Positions 55,046 through 63,710 of a stretch of 64,000 bases of DNA are shown here, in pieces (within the stretch, counting starts at the first letter, position 1; the number at the start of each line of letters is the position of its first letter). Where the stretch lies: positions 186,001-250,000 of the forward strand of contig JADZCR010000001.1 in the NCBI GenBank assembly GCA_020851465.1. Direction: 5' to 3'. The translations under genes and the position numbers were made by a program. The notes under the pieces are model-generated. The model did no database searches. It was not told where the DNA came from and saw only the letters and a program-made list of their open reading frames with translations. Source of the stretch: Phycisphaeraceae bacterium. GTDB taxonomy: Bacteria; Planctomycetota; Phycisphaerae; Phycisphaerales; Phycisphaeraceae.

Positions 55046-55750
55046 TCACCACTCCGGCTTGGTGCCCTTGCTGGTCAGATCATTCAGACGATCCTGAATG
55101 AGCGAGTCTTCCGCCGCGGCGGTGGCCTCTAGCTTGGCCTTGGTGTCAGCAAGCTGCTTCTCAAGCCGTGCCACTTCCAGTTGGCGCATCTGCTGGCGGA
55201 CTTTGAACTGCTCCTTGAGCTTGGCGAGGAGTTGGTCGTGCAGATCTTTGGCTTTCGCTTCGTCCTTGGCTTCGACAGCATCACGATATTCCCGCGCCAA
55301 GTTTTCGCTCTCGCGATTCAGGCGGTAGTCTGCCACACGAACCTTGTAGATTTCCGGGGCGCGCCGCTTAAGAAACGCCAACTCTCCGAGACGACCCATG
55401 TTTTCCCGGACAAGCTCCGCCGCCTTCTCAGGATTGGCTTCGCGGATTTTTTTGAGTTCCTCGGCACGCTGCGGACTCACGTCATTCAAAATGGTGATGA
55501 TTTCTTCAAACTGCTCGTCGGTCAGCATCCGCATCAACGGCCCCGGTCGATTCTCCGGGTTAAATCGTTTGCGCAATGTTTCCTCATCCCAACGGCTTGG
55601 CCGGTCGGCGCCCGCCTTGTCGATCTGTTGTTCCGATTCGGGCGGACCAGGCGGCGGGTCGGCCAGGAGTTTCGTACATGGCGTGCCGACAACAGCTGCG
55701 AGCACCAGAACACTCGACCAGGTTGAGAATCGCTCCGTAATTTTTTTCAT
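55046..55750 (-). CDS. Secreted coiled-coil protein of the ECF sigma operon
   Basis: 234 residues. The signal peptide covers about 1-31 (ending KLLADPP). The mature part has MLTDEQFEEIITILN and then long helices rich in Glu, Lys and Arg. The layout recalls periplasmic helical sensors such as the Spy/CpxP or CnrX type, though no exact motif is present. It lies 59 bp after the membrane protein on the same strand and probably belongs to its operon. Confidence 0.75.
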   Translation of the reverse strand: MKKITERFSTWSSVLVLAAVVGTPCTKLLADPPPGPPESEQQIDKAGADRPSRWDEETLRKRFNPENRPGPLMRMLTDEQFEEIITILNDVSPQRAEELKKIREANPEKAAELVRENMGRLGELAFLKRRAPEIYKVRVADYRLNRESENLAREYRDAVEAKDEAKAKDLHDQLLAKLKEQFKVRQQMRQLEVARLEKQLADTKAKLEATAAAEDSLIQDRLNDLTSKGTKPEW

Positions 55751-55809
55751 AGCGCGTCCTTCATGTCCGAGCCGCGCTGCGCGATCAACCGCAGCGCTGA
55801 CTTCTCAAA

Positions 55810-56274
55810 TCAAAACAGGGGGTTGGAAAACGAGGTTGTGGCAATTTCGTCCAGATTCTCAAAGGGGTCGTTGATATCCGCATCGCTGCGGTGCGCATGA
55901 TCGACGCGGATCGCCAGCTCGGCCAACTCGTGATCGACGGGTTCGCTCGGACCGGCATACGCGGTGAGATCCTGAAGTGCAGCTTTGACGCGGGCGATTT
56001 CAATATCTCCAGACGCAGCCTTCCCGTTGTCCGGGGCAAGACGCAGCCAGAGGGCTGCGCCGGTAATGAGCAGGATAATCGCCGCGACCGCCATCAACCG
56101 TGACGGCCCGATGCGCGCCAGCACGCCGCGACCGCGAGCTTCTACCGCGCTTTGTGTGGCTGCGCAAATACGATCCGCCAGTCCGGCGGGTACATCCACC
56201 GTCTCAATCGCCAACACTTCGTCAAGAAGCGATTCAAGCTGGGCGTCGATAGGTTTTTCGTTTCGGTTTGTCAT
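55810..56274 (-). CDS. Single-pass membrane protein, candidate anti-sigma factor
   Basis: 154 residues from ATG 56274, chosen for GAGG 6 bp upstream; a start at 56289 would add five residues. The N-terminal ~65 residues are cytosolic and helical (LESLLDEVLAIETVDVPAGL). One membrane segment is at about 67-83 (MAVAAIILLITGAALWL) and an acidic periplasmic tail follows. Position after the sigma factor and topology fit an anti-sigma factor, but no zinc-binding HxxxCxxC is seen. Confidence 0.75.
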   Translation of the reverse strand: MTNRNEKPIDAQLESLLDEVLAIETVDVPAGLADRICAATQSAVEARGRGVLARIGPSRLMAVAAIILLITGAALWLRLAPDNGKAASGDIEIARVKAALQDLTAYAGPSEPVDHELAELAIRVDHAHRSDADINDPFENLDEIATTSFSNPLF

Positions 56275-56323
56275 ACTCACCTCTATCAACTGTTTTTCAT
56301 CTGTCGCGTAGCCGGGTCGTCTC

Positions 56324-56941
56324 TCATGATTCGTCTTCTTCCAGCAGTTTTCTCAGCTTCCCTAAAGCTCGATGTCCTCTGGCGAGCACTGTGCCCAGCG
56401 GTTCCTCAAGCGCCTGGGCGATCTCCGCAAAACTCAAGCCGGCGGTGTGGCGGAGATTCAGAATCTCCCGGTCATCCTCGCTGAGCATCGCGATCGCTGC
56501 TTTCAGCCGATCAATCTGCTCCGCACGGCTGACGGACTCATACGGCTCTTCGCTCTCGCCGCGCGAGCTTGCGCCATTCACGAGTTCGCCTTCCACCGCA
56601 GCCCATGGTCGATCCTCGTCACCCGCTGCGCCCGTCATGTCCATCGGACGCGCCTGCCGCTTGCGACGCCGCATCTCGTCGCGGAGCTGATTCATGGCGA
56701 TGCGGAAAAGCCAAGGCTCAAACCGTCCACGCTCGCTGTACTTACCCAACTGTCCGACCAGCTTCACAAACGTGGCCTGGGTGATTTCTTCCGCCAGCTC
56801 GCGATCGCCGCATTGCTTGACCACGAGCGCGAAGACCCGCTTGGAATAACCCTCAACCAAGACACGCCAAGCCGCACTGTCGCCTCCAGCCGCCTGCGCA
56901 AGCGTCACATCCAATGGTGGTGGCGATGCCGCGTCGGCCAT
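56324..56941 (-). CDS. ECF-type RNA polymerase sigma factor
   Basis: 205 residues from ATG 56941; the longer frame from 57247 covers non-coding sequence. Region 2 has FEPWLFRIAMNQLRDEMRRRKR and region 4 has LSEDDREILNLRHTAGLSFAEIA, both typical of group 4 sigma factors. It directs RNA polymerase to stress genes when released from its partner. It is the first gene of an operon with a membrane protein and a secreted helical protein. Its own promoter probably shares the gap with the metallophosphoesterase gene. Confidence 0.9.
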   Translation of the reverse strand: MADAASPPPLDVTLAQAAGGDSAAWRVLVEGYSKRVFALVVKQCGDRELAEEITQATFVKLVGQLGKYSERGRFEPWLFRIAMNQLRDEMRRRKRQARPMDMTGAAGDEDRPWAAVEGELVNGASSRGESEEPYESVSRAEQIDRLKAAIAMLSEDDREILNLRHTAGLSFAEIAQALEEPLGTVLARGHRALGKLRKLLEEDES

Positions 56942-57035
56942 GAGACAAAGGATAAACGAAGACGGGTTAAGGGTTATTGCCTGCCAGCCGAAACGACCCG
57001 ACATAGAGTGCAAATGCCTCGAAAACAGGCTGATT

Positions 57036-57049
57036 CCGCCTTTTGGCGG
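57036..57049. promoter_or_regulatory. 14-bp palindrome in the divergent ECF/phosphoesterase region
   Basis: CCGCC and GGCGG flank TTTT. It lies between the sigma-factor start (minus, 56941) and the phosphoesterase start (plus, 57106). An operator or a short hairpin is possible. No T-run follows on either strand. Confidence 0.3.
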
Positions 57050-57105
57050 CAAAATATCCCGGCCGTCACGTCGCCAAACAGGGCTTCGCGTCCCATAATG
57101 ACCTG

Positions 57106-58005
57106 ATGGATTCTCCCTCCAACGCCATGACTGACCATACCGGCGCCGACCTGCAAAGCGCCACCGTGGTTTCGTTCCTTTTTTCCAGAGCGGCGGCTGC
57201 CAACCTCGACTGTACCTACCGCAAGGGATCGACCGTCCACCTGCCACGGAAGGGGCGAGTGCTCATTACCGGCGATCTGCACGACAATGGCCGGAACCTC
57301 CAGCGCATCATCAAACTTGCCGCACTCCACGAAAGTCCCGACCACCATCTCATCCTGCATGAAATTATCCATGGTCCGCACCTGATCAATGGCCGCGACC
57401 TCTCCGTGCGGACGCTGGCGCGTGTGGCGGAGCTCAAGCTCAAGTATCCCAATCAGGTTCATGTGTTGCTCGCCAATCATGAACTTTCCCAAATCGTCGG
57501 CTCGAGCATCAGCAAAGACGGCATCAACGTGTGTGATGCGTTTAATGCGGGAATTGATTTCATCTATGCCGATGCTGCGGAAAAAATCCGAGCAGGTGTA
57601 AACCGCTGGGTGCGGAGCCTGAATCTCGCGGTTAAATGCGAGAACGGCCTCTTCGTCAGCCACAGCCTCCCCGGTGCCCGGAAGCTGGAAAAATTTGATC
57701 CTCAGGTGATTGATCGTGAACTGACCGATGCTGACCTGCATAGCGGCGGCTCGGCGTATGACATGGTCTGGGGACGACATCATCCGCAGGATTTGGCGGA
57801 CCATCTCGCCAAGGTTTGGAATGTCCGCCTCTTTGTCCTCGGTCATCAGCCCACCGACATGGGCTATCAGGTTCAGGGCACATCAATGCTGGTCCTCGCC
57901 TGCGATCACAATCACGCCCAGGTCGTACCTGTAGATCTGTCGAAGCGATACACTCTGGATAATCTGCTTGAAGTAATGACCCCGCTTGCTGGGGTAACCG
58001 TGTAA
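57106..58005 (+). CDS. Calcineurin-like metallophosphoesterase
   Basis: 299 residues from ATG 57106; ATG 57127 is possible and no clear ribosome site decides. Metal motifs are GDLHDNG, LLANHE and LGHQP, as in calcineurin-like enzymes. A final HNH-like run of Asp and His (LACDHNHAQ) closes the active site. It is cytosolic. The substrate (protein phosphate, nucleotide or other phosphoester) is unknown. It is divergent from the ECF operon. Confidence 0.88.
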   Translation: MDSPSNAMTDHTGADLQSATVVSFLFSRAAAANLDCTYRKGSTVHLPRKGRVLITGDLHDNGRNLQRIIKLAALHESPDHHLILHEIIHGPHLINGRDLSVRTLARVAELKLKYPNQVHVLLANHELSQIVGSSISKDGINVCDAFNAGIDFIYADAAEKIRAGVNRWVRSLNLAVKCENGLFVSHSLPGARKLEKFDPQVIDRELTDADLHSGGSAYDMVWGRHHPQDLADHLAKVWNVRLFVLGHQPTDMGYQVQGTSMLVLACDHNHAQVVPVDLSKRYTLDNLLEVMTPLAGVTV

Positions 58006-58168
58006 TACCTGACCGGATCACAGCACCGACGGGCGAGGGTTGATGATCCCCGATTAAATCCGTGGCCAACTGCTCGTTTTCCGGTTGCGGCGCGCTACGA
58101 TGTGACGGGGTTGCCCCTCTGTCGGGGCAAACAGCGTTAACCACCCATAGATAGAAAGTGAGGCTTTC

Positions 58169-58837
58169 GTGAACCGTGTAAACGTCATCGTCTGGGGTCT
58201 GATTGCCGGCGCTGTATTACTGATCGCCTCGTATGAAACGCGCTCAGAGGAAAAAGCCAACGCTCTTGAGCGGGTGCAATCCACCGTGCAAGCCGTCACC
58301 GGCCACGACCATGAACACGGCATGTCTGCCGACATGGCGCATCAAAACATGTGGGCGTCCGTGACCGATGCTGTCTGCGTACTGCACCCTACCAAAGACA
58401 ACAAGGCGCATGGCTGGGTTCGTTTTTCACAATCGGGTGACAAGGTCGTTGTCACCGCGCAAATCGAAGGACTGAATCCCAACTCCGAGCACGGTTTTCA
58501 TATTCACGAGTACGGCGATTGCTCCGCTCCTGATGCCACCAGTGCCGGCTCGCACTACAACCCCGAAGGCCACAAGCACGGCGCCCCCGATGCTTCAAAC
58601 CGTCACGCGGGTGATCTGGGAAATATCAAGGCGGACGAAAATGGCGTTGCACGACTCAATGTGACCGTGGACAACATCACCATTGCAGGCACCAAAGCGC
58701 CGATCGTCGGCCGAGCGGTGATCGTTCACGCCAAGGCGGACGACCTCAAAACACAACCCACGGGTGACGCGGGGGGCCGCATCGCTTGCGGCGTGATCGG
58801 TATCGCCAAGAGCACCGCACCAGAGCCTGCCAAGTGA
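58169..58837 (+). CDS. sodC: Cu/Zn superoxide dismutase, membrane-anchored
   Basis: 222 residues from GTG 58169 with GAGG 7 bp upstream. Residues 6-21 form an N-terminal membrane anchor or uncleaved signal. Copper ligands are H111, H113, H129 and H187; zinc ligands are H129, H137, H146 and D149; C118 and C207 form the disulfide. All are intact. A segment GHDHEHGMSADMAHQNM (45-61) is rich in His and Met and may pre-load copper. It removes superoxide outside the cytosol. It meets the TlpA-like gene stop to stop with no gap. Confidence 0.95.
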   Translation: MNRVNVIVWGLIAGAVLLIASYETRSEEKANALERVQSTVQAVTGHDHEHGMSADMAHQNMWASVTDAVCVLHPTKDNKAHGWVRFSQSGDKVVVTAQIEGLNPNSEHGFHIHEYGDCSAPDATSAGSHYNPEGHKHGAPDASNRHAGDLGNIKADENGVARLNVTVDNITIAGTKAPIVGRAVIVHAKADDLKTQPTGDAGGRIACGVIGIAKSTAPEPAK

Positions 58838-59377
58838 TTAACTCGCCGCGGCTGAGGCAGACGCCACGGCACGCTTCAGGATAGGTTCGACTTCGCCGGG
58901 GTGACCGATCCACATGACCTTGCCCTCGCGCGACAGAACGACGGTAAGCGGAATGTAGCTGACTCCCCATCGCTTCGCGTGGGGCGAAGAGTTGCCCTCA
59001 AACACCTGCGGCCAGGAAAGCTCTTTACTCTTGACGACGCGAAGCATGTCGTTACGGTCATTGTCCAGGCTGATGCTGACGAATTCGACACCTTGACCTT
59101 TGTAATCGGAGTAAAGCTGCTTCATGGCGGGTAGTTCAGCCATACACGGACCGCACCAGGTCGCCCAGAAATCAAGCATCACAACTTTTCCTGCATACGT
59201 CGTCGGAGTGATCGTCCGGCCTTCAACCGTGGTGAAGGAAAATGTCGGCTTTTCTCCCAGCGCAAGGCCGGGAAGTGATCCGGATGAGGCTGGTGCCCCG
59301 GCCCCACTCTCGCCCCGATAGCAGCCAGTAAGAAAAACGAAAACAATACAGAGAAGAAAAGCTGGAGTACTTCGCAT
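58838..59377 (-). CDS. TlpA/ResA-like thioredoxin-fold lipoprotein
   Basis: 179 residues from ATG 59377, chosen for AAGGGA 6 bp upstream; a GTG at 59413 would add 12. The lipobox is LTGC (C19), so the protein is a lipoprotein outside the cytosol. The redoxin domain has WATWCGPCMAELP with active-site C75 and C78. It reduces disulfides of envelope proteins such as cytochrome c or Cu proteins. It is convergent with sodC. Confidence 0.92.
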   Translation of the reverse strand: MRSTPAFLLCIVFVFLTGCYRGESGAGAPASSGSLPGLALGEKPTFSFTTVEGRTITPTTYAGKVVMLDFWATWCGPCMAELPAMKQLYSDYKGQGVEFVSISLDNDRNDMLRVVKSKELSWPQVFEGNSSPHAKRWGVSYIPLTVVLSREGKVMWIGHPGEVEPILKRAVASASAAAS

Positions 59378-59555
59378 ACGGAATCCCTTCGTGGATGACC
59401 GCATCATAGTCACGAATATCGAGAGTAAACCAGAACCAACCCGCTTCTCTGCAAAACGTCAGCGTGATGCTGAGAAGACGGTGATTTCAACAAGTGCCCT
59501 CCGCCCGATGGAGAACCATGGCTTGTTCCTGTTTTGCTGAAAGATCCGAAAGGAC

Positions 59556-59741
59556 TCACCGATTGCCACGGTATCCGACGCCACCGGGGCCATTCGATGT
59601 GCGCGGACGCGCTTTATTAACCGTCAGCGAGCGACCGCTGAAGTCCTGACCATTGAGTGCCGTGATCGCCTTTTTGCCTTCCGTGTCGTTCATCATCTCC
59701 ACAAAACCAAATCCCTTTGAGTGCCCCGGCGAGCGGTCCAT
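59556..59741 (-). pseudogene. 5'-truncated RRM RNA-binding protein gene
   Basis: 61 residues. RNP-1 (SKGFGFVEM) and the C-terminal half of an RRM (KKAITALNGQDFSGRSLTVN) are intact, with an Arg/Gly-rich tail. The first strand and helix, including RNP-2, are missing. The frame upstream of the ATG reads into unrelated sequence and reaches a stop. Full RRM proteins of this kind are about 85-110 residues. The ORF may be silent. Confidence 0.7.
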
Positions 59742-59836
59742 GCTGCAACCTACGGTTTTTTGTGGAGCCGGAGATAAGGCCGCGATGATTGAAGACTGGT
59801 GGTCGCGGTCGTGTCAACAGGTAATTGCTGGATAGA

Positions 59837-62800
59837 CTAACTCAGCAGTTGTTCGAGGTCCGCGCGGGTGAGGCTGCTGAGCAGGCTCTCCTGTCCGCCG
59901 ACGATCGCATCCGCAAGTTTCTTTTTCTTTTCCTGAAGTTGCGCGATGCGCTGCTCAACCGTGTCTTCACAGATCAGGCGATACGCAAAGACGTGTCGCG
60001 TCTGTCCGATGCGGTGAATGCGATCGATCGCCTGAGCCTCCACCGCAGGGTTCCACCACGGATCGAGGATAAAGACATACTCCGCAGCGGTGAGGTTCAG
60101 CCCCAGGCCGCCAGCCTTGAGACTGATGAGGAAGAGCGGGCAGGCAGGATCGGTCTGGAATCGCTGCACATGTTTCTTGCGGTGGCGAGTCTGGCCGTCG
60201 AGATACTCGTAAACAATTTTTCGCTCGTCGAGACGGCGGCGTACCAGCGCAAGCATGCTTGTAAACTGGCTGAACACCAGCGCCTTGTGCCCTTCTTCGA
60301 TGATGTCCGCGAGACGATCAAGCAACACCTCGAGCTTGGCACTCGGTTCATCAGCTCGTTTCGGATCGATGAGGCCCGGATGACACGCAGCCTGGCGCAG
60401 GCGCAGCAACGCCTCAAGCACCATCATGGTCGAGCCGCCCAGTGAAGCGGTCATTCCGCTTTCAAGTTTGTTAAGCAGCGTACCCCGGTAGTGCTGGCGC
60501 AGTTGCTCGTAAAGCTTTTTCTGTTCCGGCTCGAGTTGACAGACGATCGTCTGCTCCGTCTTTTCGGGCAGTTCGCTGAGCACCTGCTTTTTGGTGCGAC
60601 GGAGGATAAACGGCCGAAGCGCTCTGGCGATCTGCGCAGCGGCTTTGGGGTCCATTGTGATGCGCGGATCGCCCGCAGCCGACTGAGCAACAGGCGCGGC
60701 AGACTTGGCGGGTGATTCAATCTCGACTTTTTCTTCCGGTTCACCGCGCACCAGCAGGCCGAACTTTGTGTTGCTGCCGAGCATGCCGGGGTTGAGAAAC
60801 TCAAAGATTGACCACAGATCGCCCAGATGATTTTCAACCGGCGTGCCGGTCAGCGCCAGACGATGGTTGGCCTCAAGAAGCCTTGCTGCCTTGGCGGATT
60901 GTGATGTCGGATTCTTAATCGCCTGAGCCTCGTCGAGGACGACGTAATCAAACGCATGTTTGCGCAGCTCGTTGATGTCGCGGCGCATGAGGCCGTAACT
61001 CGTGACGATCACATCGTGATCAACAAACGCCTCACGCAATGTGTTGCGCTCCGTGCCTGTGTATGCCTGCACCCGGAGGTTGGGGGCGAAATGTTGCGCT
61101 TCGTCAATCCAGTTAAAGACCACAGATCGAGGAACGATAATCAGCGATGGCTTGTGCTGTCCCGGGTCCGCTGCTCCGTGTTCCGACGACGTGCTGTTAG
61201 CAGCGGAAGTCCGGCCCTTCCGCGCTGTCGCTCGCTCGCCATACCGGGCGTCGAGCATCGCCAGTACCTGGATCGTTTTCCCAAGCCCCATGTCGTCAGC
61301 CAGCACGCCTCCCATGCCGAACCAGCGGAGAAACGCCAGCCAGCCAAGCCCTTCGCACTGGTAGGGACGAAGCGTTCCTTTGAAGGTGGCCGCGGGTTCA
61401 ATCGGCTGGATGCCGGAAAACTGACGGAGCTTGCGGCGAGCTTCCTGGAACTTTTCATCCGCCTCGATGAAATCTTTTTCGCCCAGTAGCGTGTCGAGCA
61501 GTGCTGCCTGCGTCTTCTTAAACCGGATGTGATCGCCTTCGACTTTACCGATGGCGGCAAGCAGGCCCTGCTGCTCCAGCCACTCTTCGGGGAGCAGGCC
61601 CTCGCTGCCATCGCCGAGCGTGATCATTTTTTTCCCGGATCGCATGGCCGCAAGAACTTCAGGCAAGCCGACGATCTGTTCACCGTTTGCGGTGTCGAAT
61701 TTCACGCTGCCGTGCATCTCGAACCAATCGACGCCGCTGGTGATAGAGATGCGTGGCGGCGCGGCGTAACGAATCACGCGCTGATCCGCCGACACCACCC
61801 AGCCTTTCCGCAGCAACTCGGAAACCACCGACACCATCTGCCTGGCGGGAAGCAGCATGGTGTCGAAGCCGTTATTCGGATGATGGCGAAACCCCAGCCC
61901 GGCAAGAATCGTCACCGCTTCGTTTTCTCGTGCCGGATCGCGCCGGATCAGCACGCGCTGCGCCGGTGAGCGAGGGATCGGGAAAGAGTCGTCTAAGCCC
62001 TCATCACCAGAGTCTTCGCCGCCATCATCCAGATCGGCACCGGGATCATTGAGGTCGTCTCGTTTCGTTTCTTCGCCGATGGAGTCATCGGACTGATCAG
62101 ACGGCTCTGTTGTAATACCTTCTTCCGAACCAAGCTCTTCGGTCGCCAAGATGTCATCAGTTTCAGCGGCATCGCCATGTTCGCGCTGCGGCACGTATCG
62201 TCCCGGCAGTCCCGGTCGGACACGTGAGTCCTCGTATGCGAATGACAACCTCGCCACCAGTTGACTCCGCGGCGTCCCGCCACCCAAGGCGGCGGCATGC
62301 GCATCAGGACCAAATATTTCCAGATGTGGAATGGGGGCGACATGCTGTTCGCGACGACCGACACCATCGGGCAGCTCAATTTCCGGCAGGTTTGTCAGGC
62401 GGTAGAGACGATCGAGAAATCGCGGCACGTCGGCGGCGGGGACGCGGATCGGCGCAGAGCGGCCGCCATGTCGGTAATCATCACGGAATTGCCCCGCCCA
62501 GCGTGCAGCACCACGGTCGTCAAAAGGCGCGACTTGGCCATCGTAGATCACAACGCCGTCAGCACCACTGACGATCAGGTCCGGGTCTTCAATGCTCGAC
62601 CGCTCCTCGCCCGCGGGGCCGGTCCTTCGCAGCTCGGTTGTGACGACCAGCTCGTTCACTCCTTCAATGCCGATCATCCAAAGCACCCACGGCTCATCGC
62701 CCCCCCAGCGGAGAGGCTCCGGTTCGCTCAAATCGCCGTCGAGAAAACACCGACCGGTATCGACCATGCGCTTGAGCAATGCTCGACCTGCGCCGCGAGG

Positions 62801-63532
62801 CAAGCGGAAGGCATCGCGCATTGATTCGTTGCCGAAGTTTACGCGGATGTCTTCGGACTCAATCGGTGTAGCCCCCCAAACCAGCGCGCAGAGTTCGCGA
62901 TCCGTTGAATCCTGTATTTCCTCAACACTGCCGCCAGTGATTTTGAGTCGTTTAAGGCGGCTCCAGCCGGTCTGAGTTGGGTCACGTTGTCGCAGCAGGA
63001 CGACAAGCCCGTTATAGCGAGAGGAAAGCTCGCTACTGAGTGAATAGCAGACCTGTGAGTGCATGATCGTCGGCGGTGCTGGAATCACGCCCTGGGATGC
63101 ACCGGAAACCGGCATGCGAAGCAGGCTGAGACGCCCAACCCATTCCGGTTCGCTGGCCGAGCTTGTCTTGGCTCCGCCGTCGCGTTTACGCGCCTTGGGC
63201 ACACGCAGGCTTGGCTGGTCTTCCTCATTGGCCAGCGTGCGTTGTTCGGAGACCGCAGCCTCCAGCGGGTTGTAATTCGCGTCAAGAATCGTCGCCCAAA
63301 TATGTTTGCAGTACGACCCGCCAGCAAAGAACGCACAATTACACTCGGCTGTAGCTGTGGACCCCTCTCCACGAATCACCACGGTATAGGTCTGTTTTCC
63401 TCGGACCTCGGCGCGGATCAACTCACCCTCTTGAGGAGGCATCCGCTTGACGCGACCCTCCGCCTGATATGCGCGGCCTCGCATACGAATGCCGCTTTGA
63501 AAATGAGGTGCCCAGATCTTGATTAACGACAT
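59837..63532 (-). CDS. SWIM zinc-finger SNF2-family ATPase
   Basis: 1231 residues. A SWIM finger sits at 64-77 (C64, C66, C75, H77 in AECNCAFFAGGSYCKH). The middle (~120-660) has no named domain and includes a strongly acidic stretch at ~460-515. The SNF2 ATPase follows: Walker A DDMGLGKT (about 747), DEAQ (about 867), SLKAGGLGLNLTAA and QAIDRIHRIGQ. It is likely a DNA translocase that remodels DNA-protein complexes. Stand-alone bacterial relatives are poorly studied. The RRM fragment lies downstream. Confidence 0.92.
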   Translation of the reverse strand: MSLIKIWAPHFQSGIRMRGRAYQAEGRVKRMPPQEGELIRAEVRGKQTYTVVIRGEGSTATAECNCAFFAGGSYCKHIWATILDANYNPLEAAVSEQRTLANEEDQPSLRVPKARKRDGGAKTSSASEPEWVGRLSLLRMPVSGASQGVIPAPPTIMHSQVCYSLSSELSSRYNGLVVLLRQRDPTQTGWSRLKRLKITGGSVEEIQDSTDRELCALVWGATPIESEDIRVNFGNESMRDAFRLPRGAGRALLKRMVDTGRCFLDGDLSEPEPLRWGGDEPWVLWMIGIEGVNELVVTTELRRTGPAGEERSSIEDPDLIVSGADGVVIYDGQVAPFDDRGAARWAGQFRDDYRHGGRSAPIRVPAADVPRFLDRLYRLTNLPEIELPDGVGRREQHVAPIPHLEIFGPDAHAAALGGGTPRSQLVARLSFAYEDSRVRPGLPGRYVPQREHGDAAETDDILATEELGSEEGITTEPSDQSDDSIGEETKRDDLNDPGADLDDGGEDSGDEGLDDSFPIPRSPAQRVLIRRDPARENEAVTILAGLGFRHHPNNGFDTMLLPARQMVSVVSELLRKGWVVSADQRVIRYAAPPRISITSGVDWFEMHGSVKFDTANGEQIVGLPEVLAAMRSGKKMITLGDGSEGLLPEEWLEQQGLLAAIGKVEGDHIRFKKTQAALLDTLLGEKDFIEADEKFQEARRKLRQFSGIQPIEPAATFKGTLRPYQCEGLGWLAFLRWFGMGGVLADDMGLGKTIQVLAMLDARYGERATARKGRTSAANSTSSEHGAADPGQHKPSLIIVPRSVVFNWIDEAQHFAPNLRVQAYTGTERNTLREAFVDHDVIVTSYGLMRRDINELRKHAFDYVVLDEAQAIKNPTSQSAKAARLLEANHRLALTGTPVENHLGDLWSIFEFLNPGMLGSNTKFGLLVRGEPEEKVEIESPAKSAAPVAQSAAGDPRITMDPKAAAQIARALRPFILRRTKKQVLSELPEKTEQTIVCQLEPEQKKLYEQLRQHYRGTLLNKLESGMTASLGGSTMMVLEALLRLRQAACHPGLIDPKRADEPSAKLEVLLDRLADIIEEGHKALVFSQFTSMLALVRRRLDERKIVYEYLDGQTRHRKKHVQRFQTDPACPLFLISLKAGGLGLNLTAAEYVFILDPWWNPAVEAQAIDRIHRIGQTRHVFAYRLICEDTVEQRIAQLQEKKKKLADAIVGGQESLLSSLTRADLEQLLS

Positions 63533-63710
63533 CCCGCACTCCGCGCATGCAATAGGCCGAATTACTTAGCTTAGCGTGTTTGCTTTTTGAGGCAATCTCT
63601 AAGCAGAAATAACATCGTGTGCCGCCATACTGCTGGCCTTCACATGCAAATAATCCAGCCGTTGCTGTCGCGGTTCACCCCTGATCCATTTGCACCGTTA
63701 CCATGCCCTC

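Noticed and set aside
56942-57247. 102-residue upstream extension of the sigma factor frame
   Set aside because: It covers the divergent promoter region and part of the phosphoesterase gene in antisense.
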